DNA of 5,938 bases from Desulfobulbaceae bacterium. GTDB taxonomy: Bacteria > Desulfobacterota > Desulfobulbia > Desulfobulbales > SURF-16. Made by a program: the position numbers and the translations under genes. The stretch is from contig JAGHCC010000382.1 of assembly GCA_021160685.1 (NCBI GenBank), positions 1 to 5,938 of the forward strand, written 5' to 3'. The notes below the pieces were generated by a model, which worked only from the letters and a program-made list of their open reading frames with translations, ran no database searches and was not told the origin of the DNA. Of this stretch, positions 1-5,892 are shown piece after piece; within the stretch, counting starts at the first letter, position 1, and the number at the start of each line of letters is the position of its first letter.

Positions 1-30
1 GGCTACAAATGTAAGATTCTATTTGCAAAT

Positions 31-68
31 AAGCCCTGTTCTTTCTCTGAAGGAATGGGGCTTTTTTT
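31..68 (+). terminator. Intrinsic terminator of an upstream gene
   Basis: Bases 31-44 pair with 50-63 in an uninterrupted 14-bp stem: AAGCCC against GGGCTT at the base, with three G-T wobbles higher up. The loop is the 5-nt CTCTG (45-49). Seven T's follow directly (62-68, the first two inside the stem). This is a textbook rho-independent terminator for a + strand gene left of the window. It ends about 20 nt before the ribosome binding site of the porin gene, so it could instead act as an attenuator in that gene's leader. No promoter is evident between it and the porin, which leaves that possibility open. Confidence 0.85.
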
Positions 69-102
69 ATTTTTTATCACTTTAATTGAAAGGAGAAATG
101 AG

Positions 103-1398
103 ATGAAGAAAACAATGATTGGCATGGCCGCCCTGGCCATGCTGGCCGGAACGGTGACTTTTGCCGGCGGTGCGACTCTTGAGGATCAGCTCCATGAGCT
201 GATGGCGCAGAACAAACGTCTTACGGAGCGTATTGTAAATCTTGAGAAGGAGGTGAACAGGCAGGGAGAAGAACAGATTCTAGTTAAAGAGAGATCAGCC
301 ACCTTTGCTCCGATCCAGAAAGACAAAGCTCTCACGGATCGCATGCAACGACTGGAAGAACAGGTGGCCAGACAGCGCGGCGAGGAAGGTGAGGAAGAAG
401 GATCCTTCCTGCAGGCTATTAACGATCATGTGGAGTTGAGCGGCTTGGTCGAGGTGGAGGTTGCCTCCTGGAGTGTTGACGACAAGGGTTTTTTTGAAGA
501 TGACGATGGTAGTGATATTTCTCTTGCCACGGTGGAAGTCGGTATTGACGCCCAGATCTCGGAATGGTCCAGCGCCCATGTCTTGTTGCTGTATGAGGAG
601 GGCGAAGAGGATGATCATGTCATTATTGATGAAGGAACCATTACCTTGGGAAATATGGACAAATTTCCTCTCTATCTCTCCGCCGGTAAGATGTACGTGC
701 CCTTTGGCTCTTTTGAAACCAACATGATCTCCGATCCTCTCACCCTGGAGATGGGCGAGACCCGCGACACCTCCATTCTCTTCGGTTTTGAGTCCGGCTC
801 CTTTCGCGGTTCACTTTATGCTTTTAACGGCGATATCAACGAGGAGGGGGAAGATAATGACATCGATACTTATGGCGCCAGCCTGGGTTATATTTATGTC
901 AATGATAACATAAGTGTTGATGTGACTTTTGATTATATCAGCAATATCGCAGATACGGACGGGATTGGCGATTATCTTCAAGATGGCGGGATTGATGAAA
1001 TTGATGACTATGTGGATGGCATTACCTTCCATAGTCACATCACGATGGGCCATTTTACCCTGATCGGCGAGTATCTGACGGCCCTTGATGACTTTGAGAA
1101 CACGGAAATTGCTTTTAAAGGCGACGGGGCCGAACCAGAGTCATGGAATATTGAGCTTGGCTACACCACCGAGCTTTTCAGTCGTGAGACGACCTTCGCC
1201 CTTGGTTACCAGGGTACGGATGAGTCCGTTGAGCTTGGCCTGCCTGAGGAACTCTATATCGGCGCCATCAGCATGGAGATCTTTGACCATACCTTTCTGG
1301 CCTTTGAGTATTTCCATGCCGAGGATTATGACACCAGCGACGGCGGCACTGATGATGATGCCGATGTGGCCACCATGCAACTTGCCGTTGAGTTTTGA
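103..1398 (+). CDS. LbtU-family outer-membrane siderophore porin-like protein
   Basis: Predicted 431-residue outer-membrane beta-barrel. The start at 103 is chosen because AAAGGAG (89-95) lies 7 nt upstream and the protein then opens with a classical signal peptide (M-K-K, hydrophobic core, likely cleavage after T-F-A at residue 21). The upstream in-frame ATG at 55 lies inside a terminator hairpin. After the signal comes an acidic coiled-coil segment (about residues 24-105, heptad-like L-x-x-x-I/L patterns such as LTERIVNLEKEV). A barrel follows from about residue 110 (VELSGLVEVEV), with alternating hydrophobic strands, acidic D/E/G-rich loops and a C-terminal Phe, the usual outer-membrane assembly signal. 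The segment SAHVLLLYEE...FPLYLSAGKMYVPFGSFETNMISDPLTLEMGETR matches my memory of the LbtU siderophore-porin family, named after the Legionella legiobactin receptor. Real substrate is unknown; a general or metal-complex porin is equally possible. No siderophore genes are nearby. It appears monocistronic. Confidence 0.75.
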   Translation: MKKTMIGMAALAMLAGTVTFAGGATLEDQLHELMAQNKRLTERIVNLEKEVNRQGEEQILVKERSATFAPIQKDKALTDRMQRLEEQVARQRGEEGEEEGSFLQAINDHVELSGLVEVEVASWSVDDKGFFEDDDGSDISLATVEVGIDAQISEWSSAHVLLLYEEGEEDDHVIIDEGTITLGNMDKFPLYLSAGKMYVPFGSFETNMISDPLTLEMGETRDTSILFGFESGSFRGSLYAFNGDINEEGEDNDIDTYGASLGYIYVNDNISVDVTFDYISNIADTDGIGDYLQDGGIDEIDDYVDGITFHSHITMGHFTLIGEYLTALDDFENTEIAFKGDGAEPESWNIELGYTTELFSRETTFALGYQGTDESVELGLPEELYIGAISMEIFDHTFLAFEYFHAEDYDTSDGGTDDDADVATMQLAVEF

Positions 1399-1409
1399 TA
1401 ATCTTATAA

Positions 1410-1500
1410 AACAAGATTGAACCACTGAGACCACAGAGTTCACAGGGTAATTTGTGCAATCAATAAATTATTTTGTGATCTCTGTGCTGAGAACAAGATT
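1410..1500. repeat. Small inverted-repeat element between 9-bp direct repeats
   Basis: AACAAGATT occurs at 1410-1418 and again at 1492-1500. The 73 bp between them contain an imperfect inverted repeat. The left arm, about 1425-1444, reads CTGAGACCACAGAGTTCACA. The right arm, 1474-1491, reads TGTGATCTCTGTGCTGAG, whose complement is CTCAGCACAGAGATCACA. The AT-rich centre contains AATAAATTATTTT. The arrangement looks like a miniature non-autonomous element with a target-site duplication. ACCACAGAG-type words are also a common dispersed intergenic repeat in many bacterial genomes. The arms are degenerate and the left one does not start exactly at the direct repeat, so mobility is inferred only. 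Confidence 0.5.
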
Positions 1501-1576
1501 TTTTATAATTGTTCAGCGAAACAACTGGGGACCGGCATTTATTTTAAAAGTAATATAAAGACGATTATATCGGCAT

Positions 1577-1590
1577 TCTTGCCGGCAAGA
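1577..1590. repeat. Perfect 14-bp palindrome
   Basis: TCTTGCCGGCAAGA is its own reverse complement. It lies about 270 bp before the lipoprotein start and about 180 bp after the porin stop. It could be an operator for a dimeric regulator or chance; no second copy was seen in the window. Confidence 0.35.
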
Positions 1591-1736
1591 TAGATCTGCA
1601 AAGCCTCTGCCTTAGGAAAACGCTCTTTTGACGCCCTTGAAGGAACAGGTCGACTTGTGCCGACCTCTCATTCATCTTACCCTTAATAACTGAATAGAAC
1701 TCCTGCCTTTTTTAGTCAGATCGACCAAGATTGCCC

Positions 1737-1765
1737 TTGACACACAATTAAGGACAGGGTAATTG
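1737..1765 (+). promoter_or_regulatory. Weak sigma70-like promoter candidate for the OmpA lipoprotein gene
   Basis: A perfect -35 hexamer TTGACA lies at 1737-1742. At a 17-nt spacing the -10 would be TAATTG (1760-1765), a poor match to TATAAT. It would leave a leader of about 90 nt before the start codon. Offered only because the -35 is exact and the location is right. Confidence 0.25.
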
Positions 1766-1859
1766 TTTTCAAAAGTGTGCTTTTGATCCTAATTGCGCTC
1801 AATTTCCTATCACTACCACCATCACCTATTTTTTTAAAATCGAATGAGGAGAGATTGTT

Positions 1860-3047
1860 ATGGCAAAGAAGAGTTCAAAGGTCCTTTTGTTCTCAAAGCT
1901 GTTTTGTTGCTTTTTAATTGTAGCTTTGACTGCCGGTTGTGCTGGTCAGCAGACGACTACTCAGAAAACAGAAGCACCCTTTAGTCCTGTTGATCTTAAT
2001 CCCAAGATTCAATCAGGTAAAATGATACAGAGTGTGGACACTGTAGCCGTCATTCTTGACGCCTCTGCCACTATGCTGGATTCTTACAAGGGACAGTCCA
2101 AGTTTGATCTCGCCAAGACAGTAGTCTGCCGCATGAATCAAACAATGCCTGATCTCCAGTTAACAGCAGCGATGAGAAATTTTGGCAGTAGAAATACCAG
2201 CTCTGCCTACGAAGCTGCTCCATTTATTCTCGGTTCATCTGCATACTCGGAGGCAGAATTTGGCCAAGCCGTGAAAGGTGCCAAAAACCTTCAAGGCGGA
2301 AGCCCTTTGGATCTCGCTATAGATGCGACCACTGAAGACCTGGCTGCGATACAGGGTAAAACTGCAGTTTTGATTTTTAGTGACGGAGTCGCCATGAAAA
2401 GCGCTTCCGTTCAGAAAGCTGCTGAAAACATGAAAAGTAAACTTGGCGACAAGGTCTGCATATATACGGTGCAGGTTGGAGATGATGCCAAAGGAAAAGC
2501 TCTCCTGGAAGCGGTTGCCCAGATAGGCCAGTGCGGTTCTGCAATGAATGCGGATTCCATTTCTTCCAGTGCAGCTATGGCTGATTTTGTCGAAAGCGTA
2601 TTTTTGATGGCTGCTCCCGCTCCATTAGACAGCGATGGCGACGGTGTGCCGGACTCCATTGACCAGTGCCCCAATACTCCCAAGGGCGCTACTGTTGATG
2701 CCAGAGGTTGCTGGGCCTACATGTCATTCATGTTGTTTGATTTTGACAGTGCCGTTATTAAGGCTGAAGCCGAGACTGCCCTGCAAGAGGCTGTAAAGGT
2801 TGCGGGAATGCATCCTGACCTGAAGGTGGAAATCCAAGGCCATACTGATAACATCGGTGCAGCCGAATACAATATGGCGCTTTCGAAAAGACGTGCCCAG
2901 GCAGTCAGGGATTACCTGGCAGCTGCAGGGGTAGATTCCCGTCGCATGACAGTCGAGGGATTTGGTTCGACAATGCCCGTTGCTCCTAACGATACGGAAG
3001 AAAATAGAGCCAGAAATCGGAGAGTAGAATTTAAACCAATGGATTAG
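1860..3047 (+). CDS. OmpA-family lipoprotein with VWA-like and TSP3 segments
   Basis: Predicted 395-residue outer-membrane lipoprotein that anchors the membrane to peptidoglycan. AGGAG at 1847-1851 lies 8 nt before the ATG. The signal peptide ends in lipobox L-T-A-G-C with lipidated Cys27. Residues about 60-245 resemble a von Willebrand A domain: VAVILDASATM (D67, S69, T71, a D-x-S-x-T variant of the MIDAS motif), GGSPLDLAID, then LIFSDG. At about 255-285, LDSDGDGVPDSIDQCPNTP plus a later D-x-R-G-C-W is a thrombospondin-type-3 calcium-binding repeat, usual just before OmpA domains. Residues about 290-393 are the OmpA C-terminal domain (FDFDSA, GHTDN with D330, NRRVEF with R387/R388), whose conserved Asp and Arg contact diaminopimelate. 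Domain order VWA-TSP3-OmpA is plausible for an envelope scaffold. The gene stands alone, with its own terminator. Confidence 0.92.
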   Translation: MAKKSSKVLLFSKLFCCFLIVALTAGCAGQQTTTQKTEAPFSPVDLNPKIQSGKMIQSVDTVAVILDASATMLDSYKGQSKFDLAKTVVCRMNQTMPDLQLTAAMRNFGSRNTSSAYEAAPFILGSSAYSEAEFGQAVKGAKNLQGGSPLDLAIDATTEDLAAIQGKTAVLIFSDGVAMKSASVQKAAENMKSKLGDKVCIYTVQVGDDAKGKALLEAVAQIGQCGSAMNADSISSSAAMADFVESVFLMAAPAPLDSDGDGVPDSIDQCPNTPKGATVDARGCWAYMSFMLFDFDSAVIKAEAETALQEAVKVAGMHPDLKVEIQGHTDNIGAAEYNMALSKRRAQAVRDYLAAAGVDSRRMTVEGFGSTMPVAPNDTEENRARNRRVEFKPMD

Positions 3048-3083
3048 ATTTTTTCTGCTCTTTAAAGCAGTAGACTGAACGAT

Positions 3084-3120
3084 AATGGGGCTGGCCTGAT
3101 CCTTGGGCCAGCCCCATTTT
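3084..3120 (+). terminator. Intrinsic terminator of the OmpA lipoprotein gene
   Basis: Bases 3084-3096 (AATGGGGCTGGCC) pair perfectly with 3106-3118 to give a 13-bp GC-rich stem with a 9-nt loop. The T-run is TTTT (3117-3120), continued as ATTTATT. It begins 36 nt after the TAG stop. Because the stem has A's on its 5' side, it could also work weakly in the opposite direction, but no - strand gene needs it. Confidence 0.9.
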
Positions 3121-3181
3121 ATTTATTGAGCATCTATTTTGCCGCCCCGGCATCTTCTGTTGCTCAGGCTGGGGAAAAGGG

Positions 3182-3285
3182 AAGTGGTCACGGGCACCGC
3201 ATCTTTGCACGATCGCTACTGCCCGCATCGTAATGCTATAGCGGCCAGTAGTGCTTGCACAAATCTGCGGCACTCGTGACCACTT
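3182..3285. repeat. 104-nt imperfect palindrome, MITE- or REP-like
   Basis: The left arm is 3182-3226 and the right arm 3241-3285, with a 14-nt centre. The outermost 10 bases match exactly (AAGTGGTCAC at the left, GTGACCACTT at the right). By hand alignment about 34 of 45 arm positions are complementary, with another exact block CTACTG/CAGTAG near the centre. No target-site duplication is obvious. It sits between a terminator and the MBL-fold gene, about 60 nt before that gene's start. It would fold into a long hairpin if transcribed. A non-autonomous mobile element or RAYT-type REP substrate is the likeliest identity; a structured leader RNA is an alternative. Confidence 0.7.
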
Positions 3286-3346
3286 ACAAATTTTACCTTG
3301 TCATTTCAAACTGGCATACCACCCGTGATTGGTTACGGGAAAAATC

Positions 3347-4276
3347 ATGATTGTTGATATACTTGGCACTGAGTCTCTGGGTGTTCGCGGCATGTCATGC
3401 CTGATCACTGTTGGCCAACGACGCATCCTGATTGATCCGGGACTTGCCCTGGGATACCGGCGACACGGCCTTCTTCCCCATCCCCGCCAGGTCGCGATTG
3501 GGGTGAAAATCAGACAGACTATTTTGCAGGCCATGGAAAGTGCCACGGATGTCGTCTTCAGTCATTTTCATGGCGATCATGTGCCCCTGCTGCGGGCAAA
3601 TCCCTACCAGCTTTCATTTCAACAGCTTCCCTCAAGGTTCCCGGATCTGCGTTGCTGGAGTTTATACTCTTCAGGGGGGAAATATTTGGAAGATCTCTCT
3701 CCCCGTATGCATCGCCGTGCCCTGGATCTGGCTGAACTGCTGGGGCCAAATATGAAAACGGCGGACTGCTCGGATGGTCCCCTGTGTTTTTCCGGACCCG
3801 TCCCCCACGGGCTGCCGGGATCAAGATTCGGCAGCGTCATGATGACACGCATCGAGATGGACGGACAGGTGTTTGTCCATGCCTCGGATATTCAGCTTCT
3901 GGATGAGATGACAATAGAAAAGATTCTTCTATGGAATCCGGATATCGTCTTTACTGCGGGCCCTCCTCTTTATCTCCAGGCTCTGACCGGCCCGTTGCGC
4001 AGGAAGGCCTGGAAAAACGGCCTTTGCCTGGCCCGGAATGTGGGCACTCTTATCGTTGACCATCACTTGCTACGTTCGACCATGGGACTTGTCTGGCTGG
4101 ACAGAATCAGCCAGGCCGCAGGGAAAAAGATATATTGCGCGGCTGATTTCATGAACAAACCCCGTCATCTGCTTGAAGCCCGGCGGACAGAGCTTTATCA
4201 GGAAACGCCGGTGGCGGAAAATTGGCACGAGAATTATGAAAAGGGCAGGTCTTTCCCGCCTTCTTTGAGGAAATAA
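3347..4276 (+). CDS. UPF0282-like metallo-beta-lactamase-fold protein
   Basis: Predicted 309-residue cytoplasmic metal-dependent hydrolase of unknown substrate; no signal peptide is seen. The ATG at 3347 is preferred (GGGA at 3337-3340 gives a modest Shine-Dalgarno) over an in-frame TTG at 3329. The N terminus MIVDILGTESLGVRG then fits the usual family beginning. The metal motif H-F-H-G-D-H (H73, H75, D77, H78) is the signature of the metallo-beta-lactamase superfamily. Further candidate ligands are H154 (VPHG), D181 (HASD) and H239/H240 (VDHH). The block ILIDPGLALGYRRHGLLPHP and the following helix resemble UPF0282, a family I know mainly from archaea, so its presence in a bacterium may reflect transfer. 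The stop TAA abuts the ATG of the next gene, so the two are surely co-transcribed. Confidence 0.82.
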   Translation: MIVDILGTESLGVRGMSCLITVGQRRILIDPGLALGYRRHGLLPHPRQVAIGVKIRQTILQAMESATDVVFSHFHGDHVPLLRANPYQLSFQQLPSRFPDLRCWSLYSSGGKYLEDLSPRMHRRALDLAELLGPNMKTADCSDGPLCFSGPVPHGLPGSRFGSVMMTRIEMDGQVFVHASDIQLLDEMTIEKILLWNPDIVFTAGPPLYLQALTGPLRRKAWKNGLCLARNVGTLIVDHHLLRSTMGLVWLDRISQAAGKKIYCAADFMNKPRHLLEARRTELYQETPVAENWHENYEKGRSFPPSLRK

Positions 4277-4921
4277 ATGGAAAAATTGAATGATATTGAA
4301 ATTCGCGTTCTCGGCTGTTTGCTGGAAAAGGAAATGGCCACTCCCGATCTTTATCCACTCTCCCTGAATGCTTTGAAAAATGGCTGCAATCAAAAGACAA
4401 ACCGTTTTCCCGTTGTCAGCTATGACGAGGAGATTCTGCTTCAAGCCCTGGGCCTGTTAAGGGAAAAACAGCTGGTTCTCCAGATCGCCGATCGGGTTTT
4501 TAAATTTGAGCAGCTTTTTTCAAAAAATTACTCACTCCTAAACAAAGAGTCTGCCGTGTTCTGTGTCTTGTTTCTGCGCGGCCCCCAGACCGTTGGTGAG
4601 ATTCGCGGCCGTAGCGGAAGACTTTATGACTTTGATGATCTGGGCGAAGTGGCACGGACGCTGGAAAATTTGATTGAGTTGGAATACGTCAAAAAACTTT
4701 CTCGGCAGCCGGGCCGCAAGGAGTGCCGTTATATTCATCTCTTTGGCGATGAAGTTGAGATTGTTAACCGAGCGGATGACGCAGGCGAAGAAAGAGTTGT
4801 AAGACCTGCGGCAGAGGGCAGTGGCCGGTTGATCTCTCTTGAAGAGGATGTCAAGCGGGTGCAGGAGGAATTGGCCGCATTGCAGCAGGATTTTGCGGCT
4901 TTCAAAAAGGAATTTGAATAG
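4277..4921 (+). CDS. yceH: YceH/UPF0502 (DUF480) family protein
   Basis: A 214-residue protein, about the length of E. coli YceH. Its role is not established; the family is predicted to have two winged-helix domains, hinting at nucleic-acid binding. The N-terminal block IEIRVLGCLLEKEMATPDLYPLSLNAL, then G-C-N-Q-K-T-N-R and P-V-V-S-Y, is the family signature. A second conserved region, LRGPQTVGEIRGRS, lies at about residues 98-111. The last 30 residues (about 185-214, LEEDVKRVQEELAALQQDF) form a predicted coiled coil. The start codon directly follows the stop of the MBL-fold gene, and its ribosome binding site GAGGAAA (4267-4273) lies within that gene's end, so translational coupling is likely. 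No convincing terminator is seen in the 83 nt before the convergent gene. Confidence 0.92.
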   Translation: MEKLNDIEIRVLGCLLEKEMATPDLYPLSLNALKNGCNQKTNRFPVVSYDEEILLQALGLLREKQLVLQIADRVFKFEQLFSKNYSLLNKESAVFCVLFLRGPQTVGEIRGRSGRLYDFDDLGEVARTLENLIELEYVKKLSRQPGRKECRYIHLFGDEVEIVNRADDAGEERVVRPAAEGSGRLISLEEDVKRVQEELAALQQDFAAFKKEFE

Positions 4922-5004
4922 ACGGCAGAAGAGCCAGGAAGATAAGAGGAGTTACATGTGTCAGGGTTTACTCCGGGAGCAAGCTCTGATGAATTTTTTT
5001 CACT

Positions 5005-5769
5005 CTAATTGATGATAAAGTTCACGCAGTCGAGACCGGTATTGCCGTTTGCGCTGTCATAGGCATAGACCGTGACCTGGTAAACGCCTTTTTTGTCAGC
5101 CTTGACCGTACCGGAAAACTGGCTCGGCTTCCCGCTGTAGGCCATATTGATTTCACCAACCGGAGCGCCGTTAAAAGAGACCAGACCCTTTACCTCGAAT
5201 TTGTCGGAATTCCACATGCCGCCTGGCATGATAGGGCAGCCTCACATCATGGTCAGGTTGGCCTGGACTTGGACATCCTGAGCTCCTGTTAACTTGATGT
5301 GATTTGAAGGGGCCTGGATGTCCACAACAAAACCGGGAATTTCAAGAACCCAGCCATCACCGCCGGTGATATTCTTGCCCGGCATGACCCATTGGGTGGC
5401 GGACACGCGGTTGGCAGCCTGGCGCTGACTCAATGGTCCGAAGGCAGTTACTTCCACCAGGGTGGGTCGGTCAATATCGATGGTGGTGGTGAAGTTTGCT
5501 GTTTTGGCGTTGGTGATTGCCGTGCCCCTCGTCAGCGGGGTGTTCATGATCAGCTTGGTGTTGCCGGTCCCGCCCGAGGTGACTCCTTTTGCCAGGGTTT
5601 CTCCGGTGTCCGCATCTTTCAGGATGACCAGGGCGCCACCCATGCTGGTACCCAGAAATTTGGCATCCTTGGTTTTGACGCTGATCTTGATGTTTGTCGG
5701 CATGGCCATGACGGCAGCCGATGTAAAGATCATGGTCAGGAAGAAAAGTAGACTGATTTTTCCTTTCAT
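5005..5769 (-). CDS. Candidate exported selenoprotein, TGA at residue 176 read as Sec
   Basis: I do not recognise the family. Read with one internal TGA (5244-5242) as selenocysteine, the gene gives 254 residues and ends at TAG (5007-5005). The start at 5769 is set by a perfect AGGAGG (5784-5779) 9 nt upstream; an in-frame ATG at 5808 lacks this. Residues 1-22 are a signal peptide (M-K-G-K, hydrophobic core, A-V-M-A), so the product is periplasmic or secreted. The rest is rich in beta-prone segments and looks like two or three Ig- or transthyretin-like sandwiches (a V-I-L-K-D-A-D-T-G turn; a C-terminal YQVTVYAYDSANG strand pair). The centre reads MMUGCPIMPGGMW. The mature chain has no other Cys except C178 and C248, so a U176-x-C178 redox or metal site is inferred. 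Without recoding, the product would be a 175-residue protein. A pseudogene with a nonsense mutation is the main alternative. Confidence 0.7.
5212..5244 (-). promoter_or_regulatory. Candidate bacterial SECIS element after the in-frame TGA
   Basis: Reading the - strand, 11 nt after the TGA, CATGCC (5230-5225) pairs perfectly with GGCATG (5220-5215). The tetraloop is AGGC (5224-5221). Directly below the stem a single U (5231) is bulged, and A5232-U5214, U5233-G5213 and C5234-G5212 continue the helix. The loop begins 17 nt after the TGA and has a G in its first two bases. As I recall them, bacterial SECIS rules (SelB binding; fdhF type) ask for a short stem-loop within about 16-37 nt, a G near the loop start and a bulged U. 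The fit is by eye; folding energy was not computed. Confidence 0.6.
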
Positions 5770-5778
5770 TTTTGTCAC

Positions 5779-5784
5779 CCTCCT
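5779..5784 (-). promoter_or_regulatory. Ribosome binding site deciding the selenoprotein start
   Basis: AGGAGG on the - strand, followed by GTGACAAAA and the ATG at 5769. It is a full anti-16S match with 9-nt spacing, stronger than any other start region here. It fixes the start 13 codons inside the longest open frame and yields a clean signal peptide. Confidence 0.85.
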
Positions 5785-5892
5785 TTTTTTGAAGTTATGT
5801 TTGGGCAAGCCCCATGCCCTCCAACTGTTTCGTTCTTGATTGTATTTAAATTATTTTTGTAGAAGTTGTCGCCTCATTACCGCATATTTTTT

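Larger units (their letters stand above)
1399..1859. other. Intergenic region of 461 nt, no gene seen
   Basis: No reading frame with a credible start or coding character was found on either strand. The left part holds an inverted-repeat element with flanking direct repeats. The middle holds a perfect 14-bp palindrome TCTTGCCGGCAAGA (1577-1590) and a 6-bp hairpin, AGGTCG (1647-1652) against CGACCT (1661-1666), with an 8-nt loop and no T-run. The right part is AT-rich and should contain the promoter of the OmpA-type lipoprotein gene. No clear terminator for the porin gene is visible: AATCTT (1400-1405) can pair with AAGATT (1413-1418) but no T-run follows. Confidence 0.6.

Noticed and set aside
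55..102. Upstream ATG at 55 as the porin start
   Set aside because: It lies inside a terminator hairpin, has no suitable ribosome binding site, and would bury the signal peptide behind 16 extra residues.
3329..3346. TTG at 3329 as the MBL-fold start
   Set aside because: The ATG at 3347 has a better-placed GGGA and gives the N terminus expected for the family.
4922..5004. Bidirectional terminator between the convergent genes
   Set aside because: Only a 4-bp stem around GGAGCAAGCTCT with a T-run 6 nt away is visible on the + strand, and nothing on the - strand.
5005..5229. Separate 74-residue gene starting at ATG 5229
   Set aside because: It has no adequate ribosome binding site and no signal peptide although its composition matches the exported protein before it, and it is in the same frame as that protein with only a TGA between.
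5770..5808. Start of the selenoprotein at ATG 5808
   Set aside because: The AGGAGG that serves ATG 5769 lies inside this extension, which would also place basic residues ahead of a normal signal peptide.
5392..5839. Open frames on the + strand opposite the selenoprotein gene
   Set aside because: They are antisense shadows lacking ribosome binding sites and recognisable domains, whereas the - strand has a strong start and signal peptide.
5839..5844. TACAAT (- strand) as -10 of the selenoprotein promoter
   Set aside because: The hexamer fits, but no -35 resembling TTGACA occurs 16-18 nt upstream, so it was not listed as a feature.
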